Counted from the first letter of the stretch, positions 45,161 to 54,818 are shown. The stretch: 64,000 bases of DNA from an uncultured Clostridia bacterium (GCA_947630115.1 CANRGG010000001.1:1-64000), one strand, 5' to 3'. Translations and numbers: made by a program. The notes: generated by a model not told the origin, from the letters alone.

Positions 45161-46944
45161 ACGACGACTTTTCCGCCTTTCTTGCCGAGCTTAAAGAGAG
45201 AAGCGATCTGGTGGATGTGATCGGCTCCTATATAAAATTGGACAGACGGGGGTATAATTATTGGGCATGCTGCCCGTTCCACCATGAAAAGACTCCCTCG
45301 TTTGTCGTGAACGCAGCGGACAAGTATTACCATTGCTTCGGCTGCGGCGCTTCGGGCGACGTCATCGGCTTCGTCAAGGAGTACGAGAACGTCGATTTCA
45401 ACCAAGCGGTGCAGATCCTTGCCACCCGCGCGGGGATGGAGGTCCCCATTCGGGACGCCCGCGCGCAGGAGGAGACCCAGCGTCGCAAACAGAAAAAGGA
45501 GAGGCTCTTGGCGCTCTTGCTCGATTCGGCGCGCTTTTATCGGGACAACCTCTATTCGGGCAAGGCGGAGGAACATCTCGAATACCTTTCGAAACGGAAG
45601 ATCTTGCCCGCGACGGTCCGGAAATTCGGGCTGGGCGCTTCGACGGACTATATTTCGCTCCCCCGCTTTTTGCGCGGGAAGGGCTATACGGCGGAGGAGA
45701 TGACGGACAGCGGCGTCTGCGCGCGCACTTCGGACGGGAGGATCATCGACGCGCAGGGCGGCCGACTCATCATCCCCATCATCGACAGTCTGGACGAGGT
45801 CATCGCCTTCGGCGGCAGGCTTTTGCAGAAATCCGATCGGGCGAAATACAAGAACACCCGCGATACCGAATTGTTCGACAAGAGCAAAAATCTTTTCAAT
45901 CTCAATCTCGTCAAACGGCTGCGCCGCACGGAGGGGATCTCCTCGCTCATCATTGTCGAGGGATATATGGACGCGATCTCGCTCTATCAGGCGGGCTTCC
46001 GGAACATCGTCGCCAGCATGGGTACGTCGCTCACCAAGGAACAGGCGCGGCTCTGCAAACGGTATTGCGACAACGTGTTGATCAGTTACGATGGCGACTT
46101 CGCGGGGCAGAAGGCGAATTTGAGGGGGCTCGAGATTTTGGGACAAGAGGGATTGAAGGTGCGCGTCGTGCCCCTTCCCGACGGGATGGACCCCGACGAC
46201 GTGATCCGGGAACGCGGCGCGGCGGGATACCGGGCATGTTTGGACGCCGCGATGCCGCTCATTGATTTTCGGATCCATGCCGCGAAGGGGAAATTCGACC
46301 TTGGCAAGACCGATGAAAAGCGGGAATATCTCAAAGAGGCGATCCCGATCGTGCGCGAGGCGGAGAGCGCTTCGGAGCGGGAGGAACTTTTGAGGAAACT
46401 TTCGGCGGAGACGGGCGTGAGTCTGACGGCGCTGCAGCGCGATCTTGACAGCGCGGCGGACGGGGCGGCAGCCCCGGCGCCTTTGGCGCCGCCGTCCCGT
46501 CCGCCGCGCGAGGATGGGGACGGGGAGAGAAAGGCGGAGCGGTTCGTGCTCGCCGCCTGCCTTTTCAACAAGCCCTATGCCGCGGACTGCGCCCTTGAGC
46601 GGATCGAATTCCGCGACGAGACGCTCTCGAAGATCGCGGAATATATCCTGAGCGAACGGCTCACAAAGGGGAAGGTGCGCGCGGGAGGCGTCTTTGACGC
46701 GGTGCATGAGGGCGCGGAACTTTCCGAAGTGCTCGATCTGGACTCGGGGGACGGGCTGGACGGCGAAAATGCCGAGCAATACTTCCGGGATTGCCTTAAA
46801 AAGCTCGACCGGCGCGATCTTGCCGAGCGGATCGAGAGCTGCAAAGCCGCCTATGAGGCGGCGGAAACGGAGGAGGAAAAGAAGGAGATCCTCCGGCTCC
46901 TCAACGAACTGATGATAAAACAGAGGAAATATAAGAAGAGGTAA
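45157..46944 (+). CDS. dnaG: DNA primase
   Basis: This 595-residue primase makes RNA primers for replication. The N-terminal zinc finger is [11 protein letters not shown] with [14 protein letters not shown]. The TOPRIM core holds [16 protein letters not shown] and [11 protein letters not shown]. The C-terminal helicase-interacting region is separated by an Ala/Pro linker ([13 protein letters not shown]). dgt upstream and rpoD downstream form the macromolecular-synthesis operon. Confidence 0.97.
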   Translation: MNDDFSAFLAELKERSDLVDVIGSYIKLDRRGYNYWACCPFHHEKTPSFVVNAADKYYHCFGCGASGDVIGFVKEYENVDFNQAVQILATRAGMEVPIRDARAQEETQRRKQKKERLLALLLDSARFYRDNLYSGKAEEHLEYLSKRKILPATVRKFGLGASTDYISLPRFLRGKGYTAEEMTDSGVCARTSDGRIIDAQGGRLIIPIIDSLDEVIAFGGRLLQKSDRAKYKNTRDTELFDKSKNLFNLNLVKRLRRTEGISSLIIVEGYMDAISLYQAGFRNIVASMGTSLTKEQARLCKRYCDNVLISYDGDFAGQKANLRGLEILGQEGLKVRVVPLPDGMDPDDVIRERGAAGYRACLDAAMPLIDFRIHAAKGKFDLGKTDEKREYLKEAIPIVREAESASEREELLRKLSAETGVSLTALQRDLDSAADGAAAPAPLAPPSRPPREDGDGERKAERFVLAACLFNKPYAADCALERIEFRDETLSKIAEYILSERLTKGKVRAGGVFDAVHEGAELSEVLDLDSGDGLDGENAEQYFRDCLKKLDRRDLAERIESCKAAYEAAETEEEKKEILRLLNELMIKQRKYKKR

Positions 46945-46948
46945 GGAA

Positions 46949-48004
46949 ATGGAAATCACCGAACAGCAGTTAAGCGAGATCATCGAGTCGATCGCAGAGC
47001 CCTATAAGATGAAGGGGAGCGTTTCGACGAATACGCTGATCGACCATCTCGAGCGGTACGATCTGAGCCCCGCGCAGATCGAGGAGGTCTATAAGCGTCT
47101 GCCCGAGCTTGGCGTTTCGATCTTCGACGAGGACGAGCGCGACAGGGAGCTCTTCGAACAGGCGCTCTCCGATATCGGGCTCGACGATCCCGTAAAAATG
47201 TATCTCAAAGACATCGGACGGGTGCCCCTTCTTTCGACGGACGACGAGATCGAGCTCGCGCGCAAGATGCAGGCGGGCGACGAGGAGGCGAAAAAGAAAC
47301 TTTCCGAGGCCAACCTGCGCCTTGTCGTCTCCATCGCCAAGCGGTACGTCGGCAGGGGCATGCTCTTTCTCGATCTCATCCAGGAGGGCAATCTGGGACT
47401 CATGAAGGCGGTCGAAAAATTCGACTACCAGAAGGGCTTCAAGTTCTCCACCTATGCGACCTGGTGGATCCGCCAATCCATCACCCGCGCGATCGCCGAT
47501 CAGGCGCGGACCATCCGGATCCCCGTGCACATGGTGGAGACGATCAACCGTCTGACGCGCGTGTCGCGCATGCTCCTTCAGGAGAACGGCAGGGAGCCGA
47601 CGCCCGAGGAGATCGCCGAGGCGATGGAACTCGACGTCGCGCGCGTCCGCGAGATCCAGAAGATCGCCCAGGACCCCGTTTCCCTCGAGACGCCCATCGG
47701 CGAGGAGGAGGACTCCCACCTCGGCGACTTCATCGAGGACGACAAGACGCAGACCCCCGGCGATTCTGTCGCGTTCATCATGCTCAAGGAACAGCTTCTC
47801 GGCGTGCTCGACACCCTCACCCCGCGCGAGGAAAAGGTGCTGCGTCTCCGCTACGGGATCGACGACGGCAAGCCGCGCACCCTCGAGGAGGTCGGCAGGG
47901 AGTTCAACGTCACGCGGGAACGTATCCGCCAGATCGAGGCGAAGGCGCTCCGAAAGCTCCGCCATCCCTCCCGCAGCAAGAAGCTCAAGGATTTCCTCGA
48001 CTGA
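46949..48004 (+). CDS. rpoD: Primary sigma factor RpoD (SigA)
   Basis: This 351-residue housekeeping sigma factor has a short region 1, region 1.2 ([17 protein letters not shown]), region 2 with the -10-recognition helix ([18 protein letters not shown]), region 3 and region 4 ([20 protein letters not shown]). Its recognition residues fit the TTGACA/TATAAT promoters seen in this window. The gap to dnaG is 4 nt. trmK shares one base with the stop. Confidence 0.97.
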   Translation: MEITEQQLSEIIESIAEPYKMKGSVSTNTLIDHLERYDLSPAQIEEVYKRLPELGVSIFDEDERDRELFEQALSDIGLDDPVKMYLKDIGRVPLLSTDDEIELARKMQAGDEEAKKKLSEANLRLVVSIAKRYVGRGMLFLDLIQEGNLGLMKAVEKFDYQKGFKFSTYATWWIRQSITRAIADQARTIRIPVHMVETINRLTRVSRMLLQENGREPTPEEIAEAMELDVARVREIQKIAQDPVSLETPIGEEEDSHLGDFIEDDKTQTPGDSVAFIMLKEQLLGVLDTLTPREEKVLRLRYGIDDGKPRTLEEVGREFNVTRERIRQIEAKALRKLRHPSRSKKLKDFLD

Positions 48005-48675
48005 TGGCGGGACGGATCGAGACCATCTGCTCGGAACTTTCCGAAGCGCGCGTCTTTGCGGACGTCGGCTGCGATCACGGCTACATGGCGAAATATATGC
48101 TCGAAAGGGGGCTCTGCGAGCGCGCCTATATCTCGGACGTCAGTGCCAAGAGCCTCAAAAAGGCGGAACTTCTCCTAAAAGACGAGATCGCGCGAGGGCG
48201 GTGCTTTCCCGTCGTCGCGGACGGCATGAAGGGGCTCCCCGAGCGGTGCGATCTTCTCTTGATCGCGGGGCTCGGCGGGGAGGAGATCGTCCGGATCCTC
48301 GAGGAGGGCTATCTGCCGCAGAAATTTCTCTTCCAGCCCATGAAAAATCCCGAAAAACTGCGCGCCTATCTTTCGGCGAAGGGGGCGAAGATCGAACGGG
48401 ACGACACCTTCGGGACGGGATACTTTTACGATCTCATCAAGGGGGAGAGCAGAGGCGGGAGGAGGTATACCGAGCGGGAGATCCTGTGGGGCAGGGACAA
48501 CCTTGCCTCGCCCCAAGAGCCCTTTTACCGGAAATTGAAGGCAGAAAAACAAAAAATTTTAAGTTATCTGGAGCGCGACCTGAGCGAAACCAGCCGAGAC
48601 GAGCTGAAAAAGCGGCGGGACGCCCTCGAAGAGGTTCTGTATGAAACTGAAAACCGTTTACGAGATCGCGGATGA
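48004..48675 (+). CDS. trmK: tRNA (adenine-22-N1)-methyltransferase TrmK
   Basis: This 223-residue class I methyltransferase modifies A22 of tRNA. The SAM motif is FADVGCDHGYMAKYML and the following ISDVSAKSLKKAE. GLGGEEIVRIL and FLFQPMKNPEKLR are family segments. The C-terminal third is a basic coiled coil. rpoD-trmK-nif3-like is the standard order in Firmicutes. Confidence 0.92.
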   Translation: MAGRIETICSELSEARVFADVGCDHGYMAKYMLERGLCERAYISDVSAKSLKKAELLLKDEIARGRCFPVVADGMKGLPERCDLLLIAGLGGEEIVRILEEGYLPQKFLFQPMKNPEKLRAYLSAKGAKIERDDTFGTGYFYDLIKGESRGGRRYTEREILWGRDNLASPQEPFYRKLKAEKQKILSYLERDLSETSRDELKKRRDALEEVLYETENRLRDRG

Positions 48676-49414
48676 GCTTGCGCCGTTCTCCCTCTCGCGG
48701 GAATATTGCGCGAAGTTCTCCCACTTCGACAACAGCGGCGTGATCGCCGACAGCGGGGAAGAGGTCCTCGGCGTTCTGTTTGCGCTCGATCTTTCCCGAA
48801 AAGCGGCGGAGGAGGCCAAGCGGATCGGCGCAAACTGCATCTTCACCCATCATCCCGCCATTTACGCTCCGCTGTCCGCGCTGAGCGAAACGAAATGCCC
48901 CGGCCTTTTGCTCTGCCTCCGGGCGGGGATCTCCGTTCTTTCGGCTCATCTCAATCTGGACGCGGCGAAGGGGGGGATCGACGAGCGACTCATGCAGGGG
49001 CTCGGCGGAAAGGAGCCGCTTTTTGTCATGGACGAGTTGACGGGCGGCGGATACGGACGGGTGTTCGAGATTGCTCCGACCCCGGCGGAGGAATTTGCCG
49101 CGGGCGCGGAGGAGACGTTCCAAAGCAAGCGGATCGTCCTTTACGGAAACAGAACGGTGCGGCGCGTTGCGAGCTTCTGCGGCGCGGGGCTGGACGAGCG
49201 GGCGCTTTCCTTCGCGCTGGAAAAGGGGGCGGACACCGTCGTCTCCTCGGACGGAAAGCACCACCTTCTCGCGGCGGCGCGGGAGCGGGGGCTCAACGTC
49301 CTTCTGCTCACCCATTACGCCGCGGAATTTTACGGGTTCCGCACGTTTTACGAAACAATGAAGGAGCGGCTGGAAGTTCCCTGCTCGCTCTTTGCTGACG
49401 AAGATCTGCTGTAA
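48641..49414 (+). CDS. Nif3-like dinuclear metal centre protein (YqfO family)
   Basis: This 257-residue NIF3/DUF34 protein binds a dinuclear metal site; candidate ligands are in CIFTHHPAIYAPL, SAHLNLDAAKGGID and the C-terminal LTHYAAEFYGFR (Glu). A role as GTP cyclohydrolase-like or metal chaperone has been suggested for relatives but is unsettled. The gene overlaps trmK by 35 nt, with GAAGAGG before the ATG. The domain between the two metal halves found in long YqfO proteins is not present. Confidence 0.88.
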   Translation: MKLKTVYEIADELAPFSLSREYCAKFSHFDNSGVIADSGEEVLGVLFALDLSRKAAEEAKRIGANCIFTHHPAIYAPLSALSETKCPGLLLCLRAGISVLSAHLNLDAAKGGIDERLMQGLGGKEPLFVMDELTGGGYGRVFEIAPTPAEEFAAGAEETFQSKRIVLYGNRTVRRVASFCGAGLDERALSFALEKGADTVVSSDGKHHLLAAARERGLNVLLLTHYAAEFYGFRTFYETMKERLEVPCSLFADEDLL

Positions 49415-49442
49415 AGAAAATTTCATGGAAGGAGTAAAAGAT

Positions 49443-50141
49443 ATGCCTATTTCGCAGGAATTATTGGAATACCAGAGAGTGGACGGAGAGCTTCTGAAGA
49501 TCGAACAGGAAGTCTCTTCGAGCGAGGAGAGAAAGAAATACTTGCAGGCGAAAAAATTCATGGAGGCGGCGGGGGAAAAACTCGAGGCGCAGGACAAGCG
49601 CGCCCAAGCCCTCCGGGAGCTTTCGGAAAAACTCACCGAGGAGTTCGAGGAGATCGACAAGACGATCTCGGAATATGCCGACCTCGACGAAATGGTGGAA
49701 AGCGGCGGGGACATCGCCTTTTACAAAAAGAGCGTGCAGTCGCTTGCCGACCGTCTCCGCTCCCTCAAAGGGGAGCTTGTCAAGCTCACGGCGGACATCG
49801 AGGCGGCGGTCGAGGAATATAAAAAGATGAAAAAGCAGACGATCGCCATGCAGAAACAGTACAAGGAGTACAACGAGAAGTTCAAAACGGTCAAGAACGC
49901 GCGCGCCGAGGAAGTCAAAAAGATCACCGAGGAGCTCGAAAAGATCGGCTCGAACATCCCGCCCGAGATCCTCACGCGCTATCTTGCCAAGCGCCGCGAG
50001 CGGATCTTTCCCGTCGTCGCGCCGCTCACAAACGGGCGCTGTATCTGCGGCATGGACTTCGCGATCGCTCAGCAGGGAAAACTTTCGGGCGGCGGCGTCG
50101 TGGAATGCGAGCATTGCCACCGGTTCATCTATAAAGAATAA
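49443..50141 (+). CDS. Coiled-coil protein with C-terminal C4 zinc ribbon
   Basis: This 232-residue protein is almost entirely heptad-rich coiled coil for residues 1 to about 175. It ends with a four-cysteine ribbon (GRCICGMDF and VECEHCHRF). Such proteins commonly follow the nif3-like gene and are annotated as zinc-ribbon nucleic-acid-binding proteins, but their role is unknown. I chose the ATG at 49443, with GGAAGGAG at good spacing, over 49425 or 49392. Confidence 0.85.
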   Translation: MPISQELLEYQRVDGELLKIEQEVSSSEERKKYLQAKKFMEAAGEKLEAQDKRAQALRELSEKLTEEFEEIDKTISEYADLDEMVESGGDIAFYKKSVQSLADRLRSLKGELVKLTADIEAAVEEYKKMKKQTIAMQKQYKEYNEKFKTVKNARAEEVKKITEELEKIGSNIPPEILTRYLAKRRERIFPVVAPLTNGRCICGMDFAIAQQGKLSGGGVVECEHCHRFIYKE

Positions 50142-50184
50142 GGAAAGAAAGCGCGTTGGCGGAACTTTGCGCGGCGCCGCGGCG

Positions 50185-50190
50185 TAAAAT
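50185..50190 (+). promoter_or_regulatory. Possible -10 element directly before alr
   Basis: TAAAAT at 50185-50190 ends 6 nt before the alr ATG. No acceptable -35 hexamer is found 16-18 bp upstream, so this is weak evidence for a promoter. There is no Shine-Dalgarno sequence before the ATG either. Confidence 0.35.
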
Positions 50191-50196
50191 GGATAG

Positions 50197-51210
50197 ATGC
50201 AAAGTACGCTTGCGGTCATTTCGCTGAATACCATTTTGCGCAACACGGCGCTCGTTAAAGAACGGGCAAAGACGGAGCTCTATGCGGTCGTCAAGGACGA
50301 CGCCTACGGGCACGGCGCGGAGAAGATCGCCCTTCTGCTCGAGCCCATGGTCCGCGGGTTTGCGGTCGCGACGGTCAAAGAGGGCGCGGCGCTCCGGGTC
50401 GCGGGGATCACGAAGGAGATCCTGATCCTCACCCCCTGCCTTCACGAGGAGGAGGCGCTCTCCGCCTCGGCGTATGGGCTCACCCCGTCGGTGACTTCGC
50501 TCGCCGCGCTCCGGCTTTTGGAGCGGGCGGCGGAACGGTTTGGCTTTTCGCCAACGGCGCAGCTCAAGATCAACACGGGCATGAACCGCTACGGGGTGCG
50601 ACCCGAACGGACGGGCGCGATCTGCCGCGAGGCGGCGGAGGCAGGCGTTCTTTTCACGGGGGTGTTCTCCCATTTTTACGCGCCCGAGAACGAGGCCGCG
50701 CGGGAGGAGCAGTTCCGCCTGTTTTCGGCGGCCTCCGGGATCGTCCAATCGTATTTCCCGGCGGCGGTGCGGCATTTGTCGGCAACGGGCGGCATTCTTG
50801 CGGGGAGCAAGTACAATTTCGACGCGGTGCGCTGCGGCATTGCGCTGTACGGATATCTGCCGGAAGGGTTTGAGGGAAAACTTGCGGTGCGGCCCGCGAT
50901 GAAGCTGTATGCGGCGATCTCGCAGAGCGGCGTCTTTACGGGCGGAGGGGTCTGCTACCATGCCGCGGGCAGAAGATATCAGAATCTTTCCGCGGTCCGT
51001 CTCGGCTACGGCGACGGATTTCCGCGGAGCGGCAAGATCGGCAACGAAAACGCGCTCTGCATGGACGCGTTCGTGAAGAGGGGAAGGGCGCCCTTCGGGG
51101 CAAGAAGGCTCATCCTTTCCGACGCGGCGGAGTTTGCGAAAAAACACGGGACGATCGTCTACGAGGCGCTCGTCAATATCGGAAAAAGAGCGGAGAAGAT
51201 CTATGTGTGA
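50197..51210 (+). CDS. alr: Alanine racemase
   Basis: This 337-residue PLP enzyme makes D-alanine for peptidoglycan. The PLP lysine is K33 in AVVKDDAYGHG (usually KADAYGHG). The second-domain segment GGGVCYHAAG holds the catalytic Tyr, followed by RLGYGDGFPR and ALCMDAF. It is shorter than most Alr proteins (~370-390). The N-terminus VISLNTILRNTALVKER is intact, supporting the ATG at 50197. It overlaps the next gene by 8 nt. Confidence 0.9.
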   Translation: MQSTLAVISLNTILRNTALVKERAKTELYAVVKDDAYGHGAEKIALLLEPMVRGFAVATVKEGAALRVAGITKEILILTPCLHEEEALSASAYGLTPSVTSLAALRLLERAAERFGFSPTAQLKINTGMNRYGVRPERTGAICREAAEAGVLFTGVFSHFYAPENEAAREEQFRLFSAASGIVQSYFPAAVRHLSATGGILAGSKYNFDAVRCGIALYGYLPEGFEGKLAVRPAMKLYAAISQSGVFTGGGVCYHAAGRRYQNLSAVRLGYGDGFPRSGKIGNENALCMDAFVKRGRAPFGARRLILSDAAEFAKKHGTIVYEALVNIGKRAEKIYV

Positions 51211-51769
51211 CAAAGCCGGGGCAAGGAGCCGCTTCCGCGCCCTTCGCAAACAACTGAAAGATGAAAAAAAGGACGAGACGATCGCGCGGCTCGCCCTCGC
51301 TGCGTTCGGAGATTTTCCGAGCTTTTTCGTCTATCTGTCGATCAGTTCGGAGACGGGGACGGAAAAACTCATCGCAGAGCTGAAAAAACGGGGAAAAACG
51401 GTGTGTGCGCCGCGCTTGTTCGGCAAAGAAATGCGCTCCGTTCCCCTCGAAGGCATTCTCGAAAAGGGAGCATTCGACATTCCCGAGCCCGCGGGAGAGG
51501 AGGAACTTACCTGCGCCGTCGCCTTTACCCCCTTGCTCGCCGCCGACGAAGAGGGCTACCGTCTCGGCTACGGCGGCGGCTATTACGACCGCTATTTTTC
51601 CGCCCATCCAGAGATCTTGCGGGTCGGGCTCTGCTATGAAGGGCAGCGCACGGACAGGCTCCCCCGCGAGGATACCGACATGCGGCTCGACGCCCTTGTC
51701 ACCGAGCGCGGCGTGTTCTGTTTCCCACAAGGCCGGCTGCAAGGGCATTTTGGAGAAGAACAAAGATGA
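51203..51769 (+). CDS. 5-formyltetrahydrofolate cyclo-ligase
   Basis: This 188-residue enzyme converts 5-formyl-THF to 5,10-methenyl-THF in folate metabolism. The N-terminal basic SRFRALRKQLKDEKK, the central VPLEGILEKGAFDIPEP and the signature RLGYGGGYYDRYF are present. The start at 51203 gives a family-length protein and overlaps the alr stop. It is coupled to rsmD by a 4-nt overlap. Confidence 0.92.
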   Translation: MCDKAGARSRFRALRKQLKDEKKDETIARLALAAFGDFPSFFVYLSISSETGTEKLIAELKKRGKTVCAPRLFGKEMRSVPLEGILEKGAFDIPEPAGEEELTCAVAFTPLLAADEEGYRLGYGGGYYDRYFSAHPEILRVGLCYEGQRTDRLPREDTDMRLDALVTERGVFCFPQGRLQGHFGEEQR

Positions 51770-52302
51770 GGATCATCGCCGGGAAATACCGCGGGAAGGT
51801 GCTGGGCACGTTCCGGGGGGATACGATCCGCCCCACCGCCGACCGGGTGAAGGAGTCCGTCTTTTCCATCCTGTCCGGAAGGATCGGCGGGGCGCGCGTG
51901 CTCGATCTTTTTTGCGGCAGCGGCGCGCTGGGGATCGAGTGCCTTTCGCGCGGGGCGAAAGAGGTCATGTTCAACGATCTCTCCAAGGAGAGCCTTGCGC
52001 TCACCAAAAAAAATCTCGTCCGGGTGGACGAGCCCACCTCATTCATGAATCTCGATTTCAAATCCTGTCTGCTGCGCGCGAGGGGTCCGTTCGATCTGAT
52101 CTTCTCCGACCCGCCCTACAAGGAGGACTTTCTCGAAGAGATCCTGCGCCTTCTGAGCGCGGGAGATTTGCTGGCAAAGGGGGGGCTTCTCATTCATGAG
52201 AGCGAGCGGGAGGAGACCCCGATTTCGGGCTGGCGGTTTGCCGACGTGCGAAAATACGGCAGAACGATCGTTTATTTTACGGAAAAGGAGCAAACAAATT
52301 GA
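51766..52302 (+). CDS. rsmD: 16S rRNA (guanine-966-N2)-methyltransferase RsmD
   Basis: This 178-residue methyltransferase modifies G966 of 16S rRNA. MRIIAGKYRGKVL and IRPTADRVKESVFSIL are the typical N-terminus; DLFCGSGALGIECLSRG is the SAM site and FSDPPY the catalytic motif. The rsmD-coaD pair is highly conserved. Its TGA overlaps the TTG start of coaD. Confidence 0.95.
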   Translation: MRIIAGKYRGKVLGTFRGDTIRPTADRVKESVFSILSGRIGGARVLDLFCGSGALGIECLSRGAKEVMFNDLSKESLALTKKNLVRVDEPTSFMNLDFKSCLLRARGPFDLIFSDPPYKEDFLEEILRLLSAGDLLAKGGLLIHESEREETPISGWRFADVRKYGRTIVYFTEKEQTN

Positions 52303-52784
52303 AAAAATGCGTTTTTGCGGGCACATTCGACCCGTTCACGGTCGGACATTGCGACACAGTCAAAAAATCCTTGGCGCTCTTTGACGAGGTCATCGTCGCC
52401 GTCTCGGAGAACCCCCGAAAGAGCTGCCTGTTTTCGGCGGAAGAGCGCGCCGAGATGATCCGAGCGGTCTATTCCGCCGAGCCGCGGGTGAGGGTCGTGA
52501 TCTGGAACGGCGCCGTCGTGGATCTGTTGAAGGCGGAGGGCACCCCGTTCTATGTGCGGGGGATCCGGAACGCCGCCGACTTCGAATACGAGAACAACGA
52601 CTTTTTTGCAAGCCGCGATTTCGACGAGGAGATGATCACCCTCTATTTCCCCGCCGAACAGAAGGATCTGCACATCAGTTCCACGCTCGTCAAGAACTGT
52701 ATCGCCTTCCAAAAGCCGTTCGACGGCTACGTTCCGCCGGAAGTTGCGCGCATGCTCCGGGAAAAACTCCGGAAAAGCCGCTGA
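52299..52784 (+). CDS. coaD: Phosphopantetheine adenylyltransferase
   Basis: This 161-residue enzyme makes dephospho-CoA from 4'-phosphopantetheine. FAGTFDPFTVGHCDTV holds the HxGH-type site (T-x-G-H), and HISSTLVKN contains the ISST motif. The start codon is TTG at 52299, supported by AAAAGGAG 8 nt upstream and by the expected family N-terminus. It is the last + strand gene before the single - strand gene. Confidence 0.95.
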   Translation: MKKCVFAGTFDPFTVGHCDTVKKSLALFDEVIVAVSENPRKSCLFSAEERAEMIRAVYSAEPRVRVVIWNGAVVDLLKAEGTPFYVRGIRNAADFEYENNDFFASRDFDEEMITLYFPAEQKDLHISSTLVKNCIAFQKPFDGYVPPEVARMLREKLRKSR

Positions 52785-52785
52785 G

Positions 52786-53763
52786 TTATAGTACGAGACA
52801 GGCGAGCGGGTAGCAGATCGCAAAGGCGACGAGCGCCTGCAAAAATTTTACGCCGAGGAAGGGCAGCGTCGGAACGCCCGCGCGGGAGAGATAGGCGATC
52901 TCCTGGCAGAGGACGCAAAGTCCCCCGAAGGTGACGAGCGCGCAGGAGAGCGCCGCGGCAAGGGGTGCGGGATCTCCGCAGAGGACGTTGCAGCCCGTCG
53001 TCATTTCGAGAAGGCCGCGGACGATCCCCTCGGCATAGACGCTCCCGCCGAGAAGCCGGAAGAGCCCCAGCGAGGCGAGCATTTCGCCGAAGCAGGTGAA
53101 GAGGGCGATGAACCCGCCCACACAGAGGACGGAGACGACGGCGTTCCAGAGACTGTCGTAGAGGAGATTGGGATCGGCGGGCTTTGGCAAGGGAGGCGCG
53201 CCTGGTGCGGGCTTTGCGAAGAAACGCATCGCAAAGCAGACCAGCCAGACCCCTGCAAGGTGGGAAAACAGCAGGACCCAGCCGAGCGCGGCGCTTTGGA
53301 ACATCATCGCGCCCACCGTCCCGACGAGGAAGGGGGGGCCGGAGGTCGTCACAAGACAGGCAAGGCGGAGGGTCTCCTCTTTGCGGATCTTTCCGCCCGA
53401 TTGAAGATCGAGAAAGAGTTTTGCGCCGACGGGATAGCCCGAAACGGAGGAAAGGAGGGCGGCGCCCGCCCCGGCGCCCGAGACGCGGAAGAGCTTTTCC
53501 GCAAGGGGAGAGATCTTTCTCGAAAAGGCGGCAAAGGGCGGCAGCGCCGTGATAAGCGCCGTCAGAAAGAGGAAGGGGAAGGCTGCGGGCAGTACGCAGA
53601 CCGCCCAGAGACTGATCCCGTCCAGAATGCTTTCGGCGAACGTTTCGGGATCGGTCAGAAAGAGCGCGGCGGCAAACAGCGCAAGAAAAAACGCAAGCGC
53701 GGGAAAAAACGTGCGGAAAAATTTTTTTCTCCGCTCCGGCGGGGAAGAACGTACGTCCGACAT
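52786..53763 (-). CDS. ylbJ: YlbJ-type sporulation integral membrane protein (nucleoside-recognition gate domain)
   Basis: This 325-residue polytopic protein has about eight helices and the family segments LSSVSGYPVGAKLFLDL and LVTTSGPPFLVGTVG. In B. subtilis ylbJ lies after rsmD-coaD, is made in the mother cell and affects spore heat resistance. The start is the ATG at 53763-53761; longer upstream frames run antisense to ylbK. It converges with coaD (1-nt gap) and diverges from ylbK (30 nt apart), the only - strand gene here. Confidence 0.88.
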   Translation of the reverse strand: MSDVRSSPPERRKKFFRTFFPALAFFLALFAAALFLTDPETFAESILDGISLWAVCVLPAAFPFLFLTALITALPPFAAFSRKISPLAEKLFRVSGAGAGAALLSSVSGYPVGAKLFLDLQSGGKIRKEETLRLACLVTTSGPPFLVGTVGAMMFQSAALGWVLLFSHLAGVWLVCFAMRFFAKPAPGAPPLPKPADPNLLYDSLWNAVVSVLCVGGFIALFTCFGEMLASLGLFRLLGGSVYAEGIVRGLLEMTTGCNVLCGDPAPLAAALSCALVTFGGLCVLCQEIAYLSRAGVPTLPFLGVKFLQALVAFAICYPLACLVL

Positions 53764-53793
53764 ATTAAATTTTACGAAACGGAGGAGTGAAAT

Positions 53794-54591
53794 ATGAGCA
53801 AAAAATTCGGACTTGCCCTCGGCTCGGGCGGTTCGCGCGGGGTGGCGCATATCGGCTTTTTGCAGGCGCTCGAGGAATCGGGGCTCCGTCCCGATCTCGT
53901 CACGGGCTGCTCGATGGGGGCGATCGTCGGGGCATGCTATTGCGGCGGCGCGTCCCCGCAGCAGATGAAGGAGGCGGTCTTGGGGCTGAATCTTACCGAT
54001 CTTGTCTCCCTCAACATCGCCCCGTTCCGCAAGAACGGGCTCATGAGGCTCAACAAGGCGCGGCGGCGGATGGCGGAGCTCATCGGCGAAAAGACCTTCG
54101 CCGACCTGAATATCCCCTTCCAGTGCGTGGCGACCGACCTTGAAACGGGAGAGACGGTCGTCCTCTCCGAGGGGAACGTGCTCGACGCCGCGATCGCCTC
54201 GAGCTCCATTCCGGGCGCGTTTACGCCCGCCGAGTTCGGCGGATATAAAATGCTCGTGGACGGCGGGATCTTGGAACGCGTCCCCACCAAGGAGCTCAAA
54301 AAGATGGGCGCGGAAGCGATCGTCGCCGTGGACGTTTTGGGCGATCTCACCGAACAGCGGGAGCCTTCGGGCCAGCTCATCAACACCCTGCTTCGCGTCA
54401 TCGACATCATGGACACCCACACGACCATGAACAAACGCCGCGCGAGAATGCGCTATGTCGATCTTTTCCTGGAACCGGAACTCGGCGCCATGGACCAGTA
54501 TTCGGTCAAGAATCTTCAATTCGCCTACGACAAAGGCTATGAGCTCGGCGTGCGCAACTGCGGCGCGATCCGGAAACTCATCGAAGGCTGA
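53794..54591 (+). CDS. ylbK: Patatin-like phospholipase YlbK
   Basis: This 265-residue NTE/RssA-type hydrolase has GSGGSRGVAHIGFLQ, the nucleophile elbow GCSMGAIVGACY and the catalytic Asp in LVDGGILERVP. It is the syntenic counterpart of B. subtilis ylbK, next to ylbJ. AACGGAGGAG precedes the start. Its stop codon falls inside a 34-bp tandem repeat. It is related to the protein at 37407 but clearly distinct. Confidence 0.9.
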   Translation: MSKKFGLALGSGGSRGVAHIGFLQALEESGLRPDLVTGCSMGAIVGACYCGGASPQQMKEAVLGLNLTDLVSLNIAPFRKNGLMRLNKARRRMAELIGEKTFADLNIPFQCVATDLETGETVVLSEGNVLDAAIASSSIPGAFTPAEFGGYKMLVDGGILERVPTKELKKMGAEAIVAVDVLGDLTEQREPSGQLINTLLRVIDIMDTHTTMNKRRARMRYVDLFLEPELGAMDQYSVKNLQFAYDKGYELGVRNCGAIRKLIEG

Positions 54592-54661
54592 GCTGTTTGC
54601 GGCCCGGAAATTTTTCGAAGGCTGAGCATTTCGCGGCCCGGAAATTTCTCGAAAGCCGAGC
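54581..54661 (+). repeat. 34-bp tandem repeat across the ylbK stop codon
   Basis: The unit tcgaaggctgagc...gcggcccggaaattt occurs at 54581 and 54615, and a third, degraded copy begins at 54649 (tcgaaagccgagc). The period is exactly 34 bp. The first copy contains the ylbK stop codon, so the repeat could have moved the reading-frame end. The rest of the 227-nt gap up to 54818 holds only the next promoter. Confidence 0.75.
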
Positions 54662-54729
54662 CGACCGAGGCCAGGACGCGGAAGGGCCCCCCGGGAAGGG
54701 GAGAATCCTCGTTTTGCCCGCAAAAGAGC

Positions 54730-54758
54730 TTGTCTTTTCCGGGAAGATATGCTATACT
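54730..54758 (+). promoter_or_regulatory. Promoter of the ABC-F gene
   Basis: TTGTCT (54730-54735) and TATACT (54753-54758) are 17 bp apart, with an extended TGC before the -10. The leader is about 54 nt. Confidence 0.72.
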
Positions 54759-54818
54759 CGGAAAGTACGGCGGTTTTGCCGCCGCTTTTTTTCGAAATCC
54801 TTCGGAGGACCTTCCATT

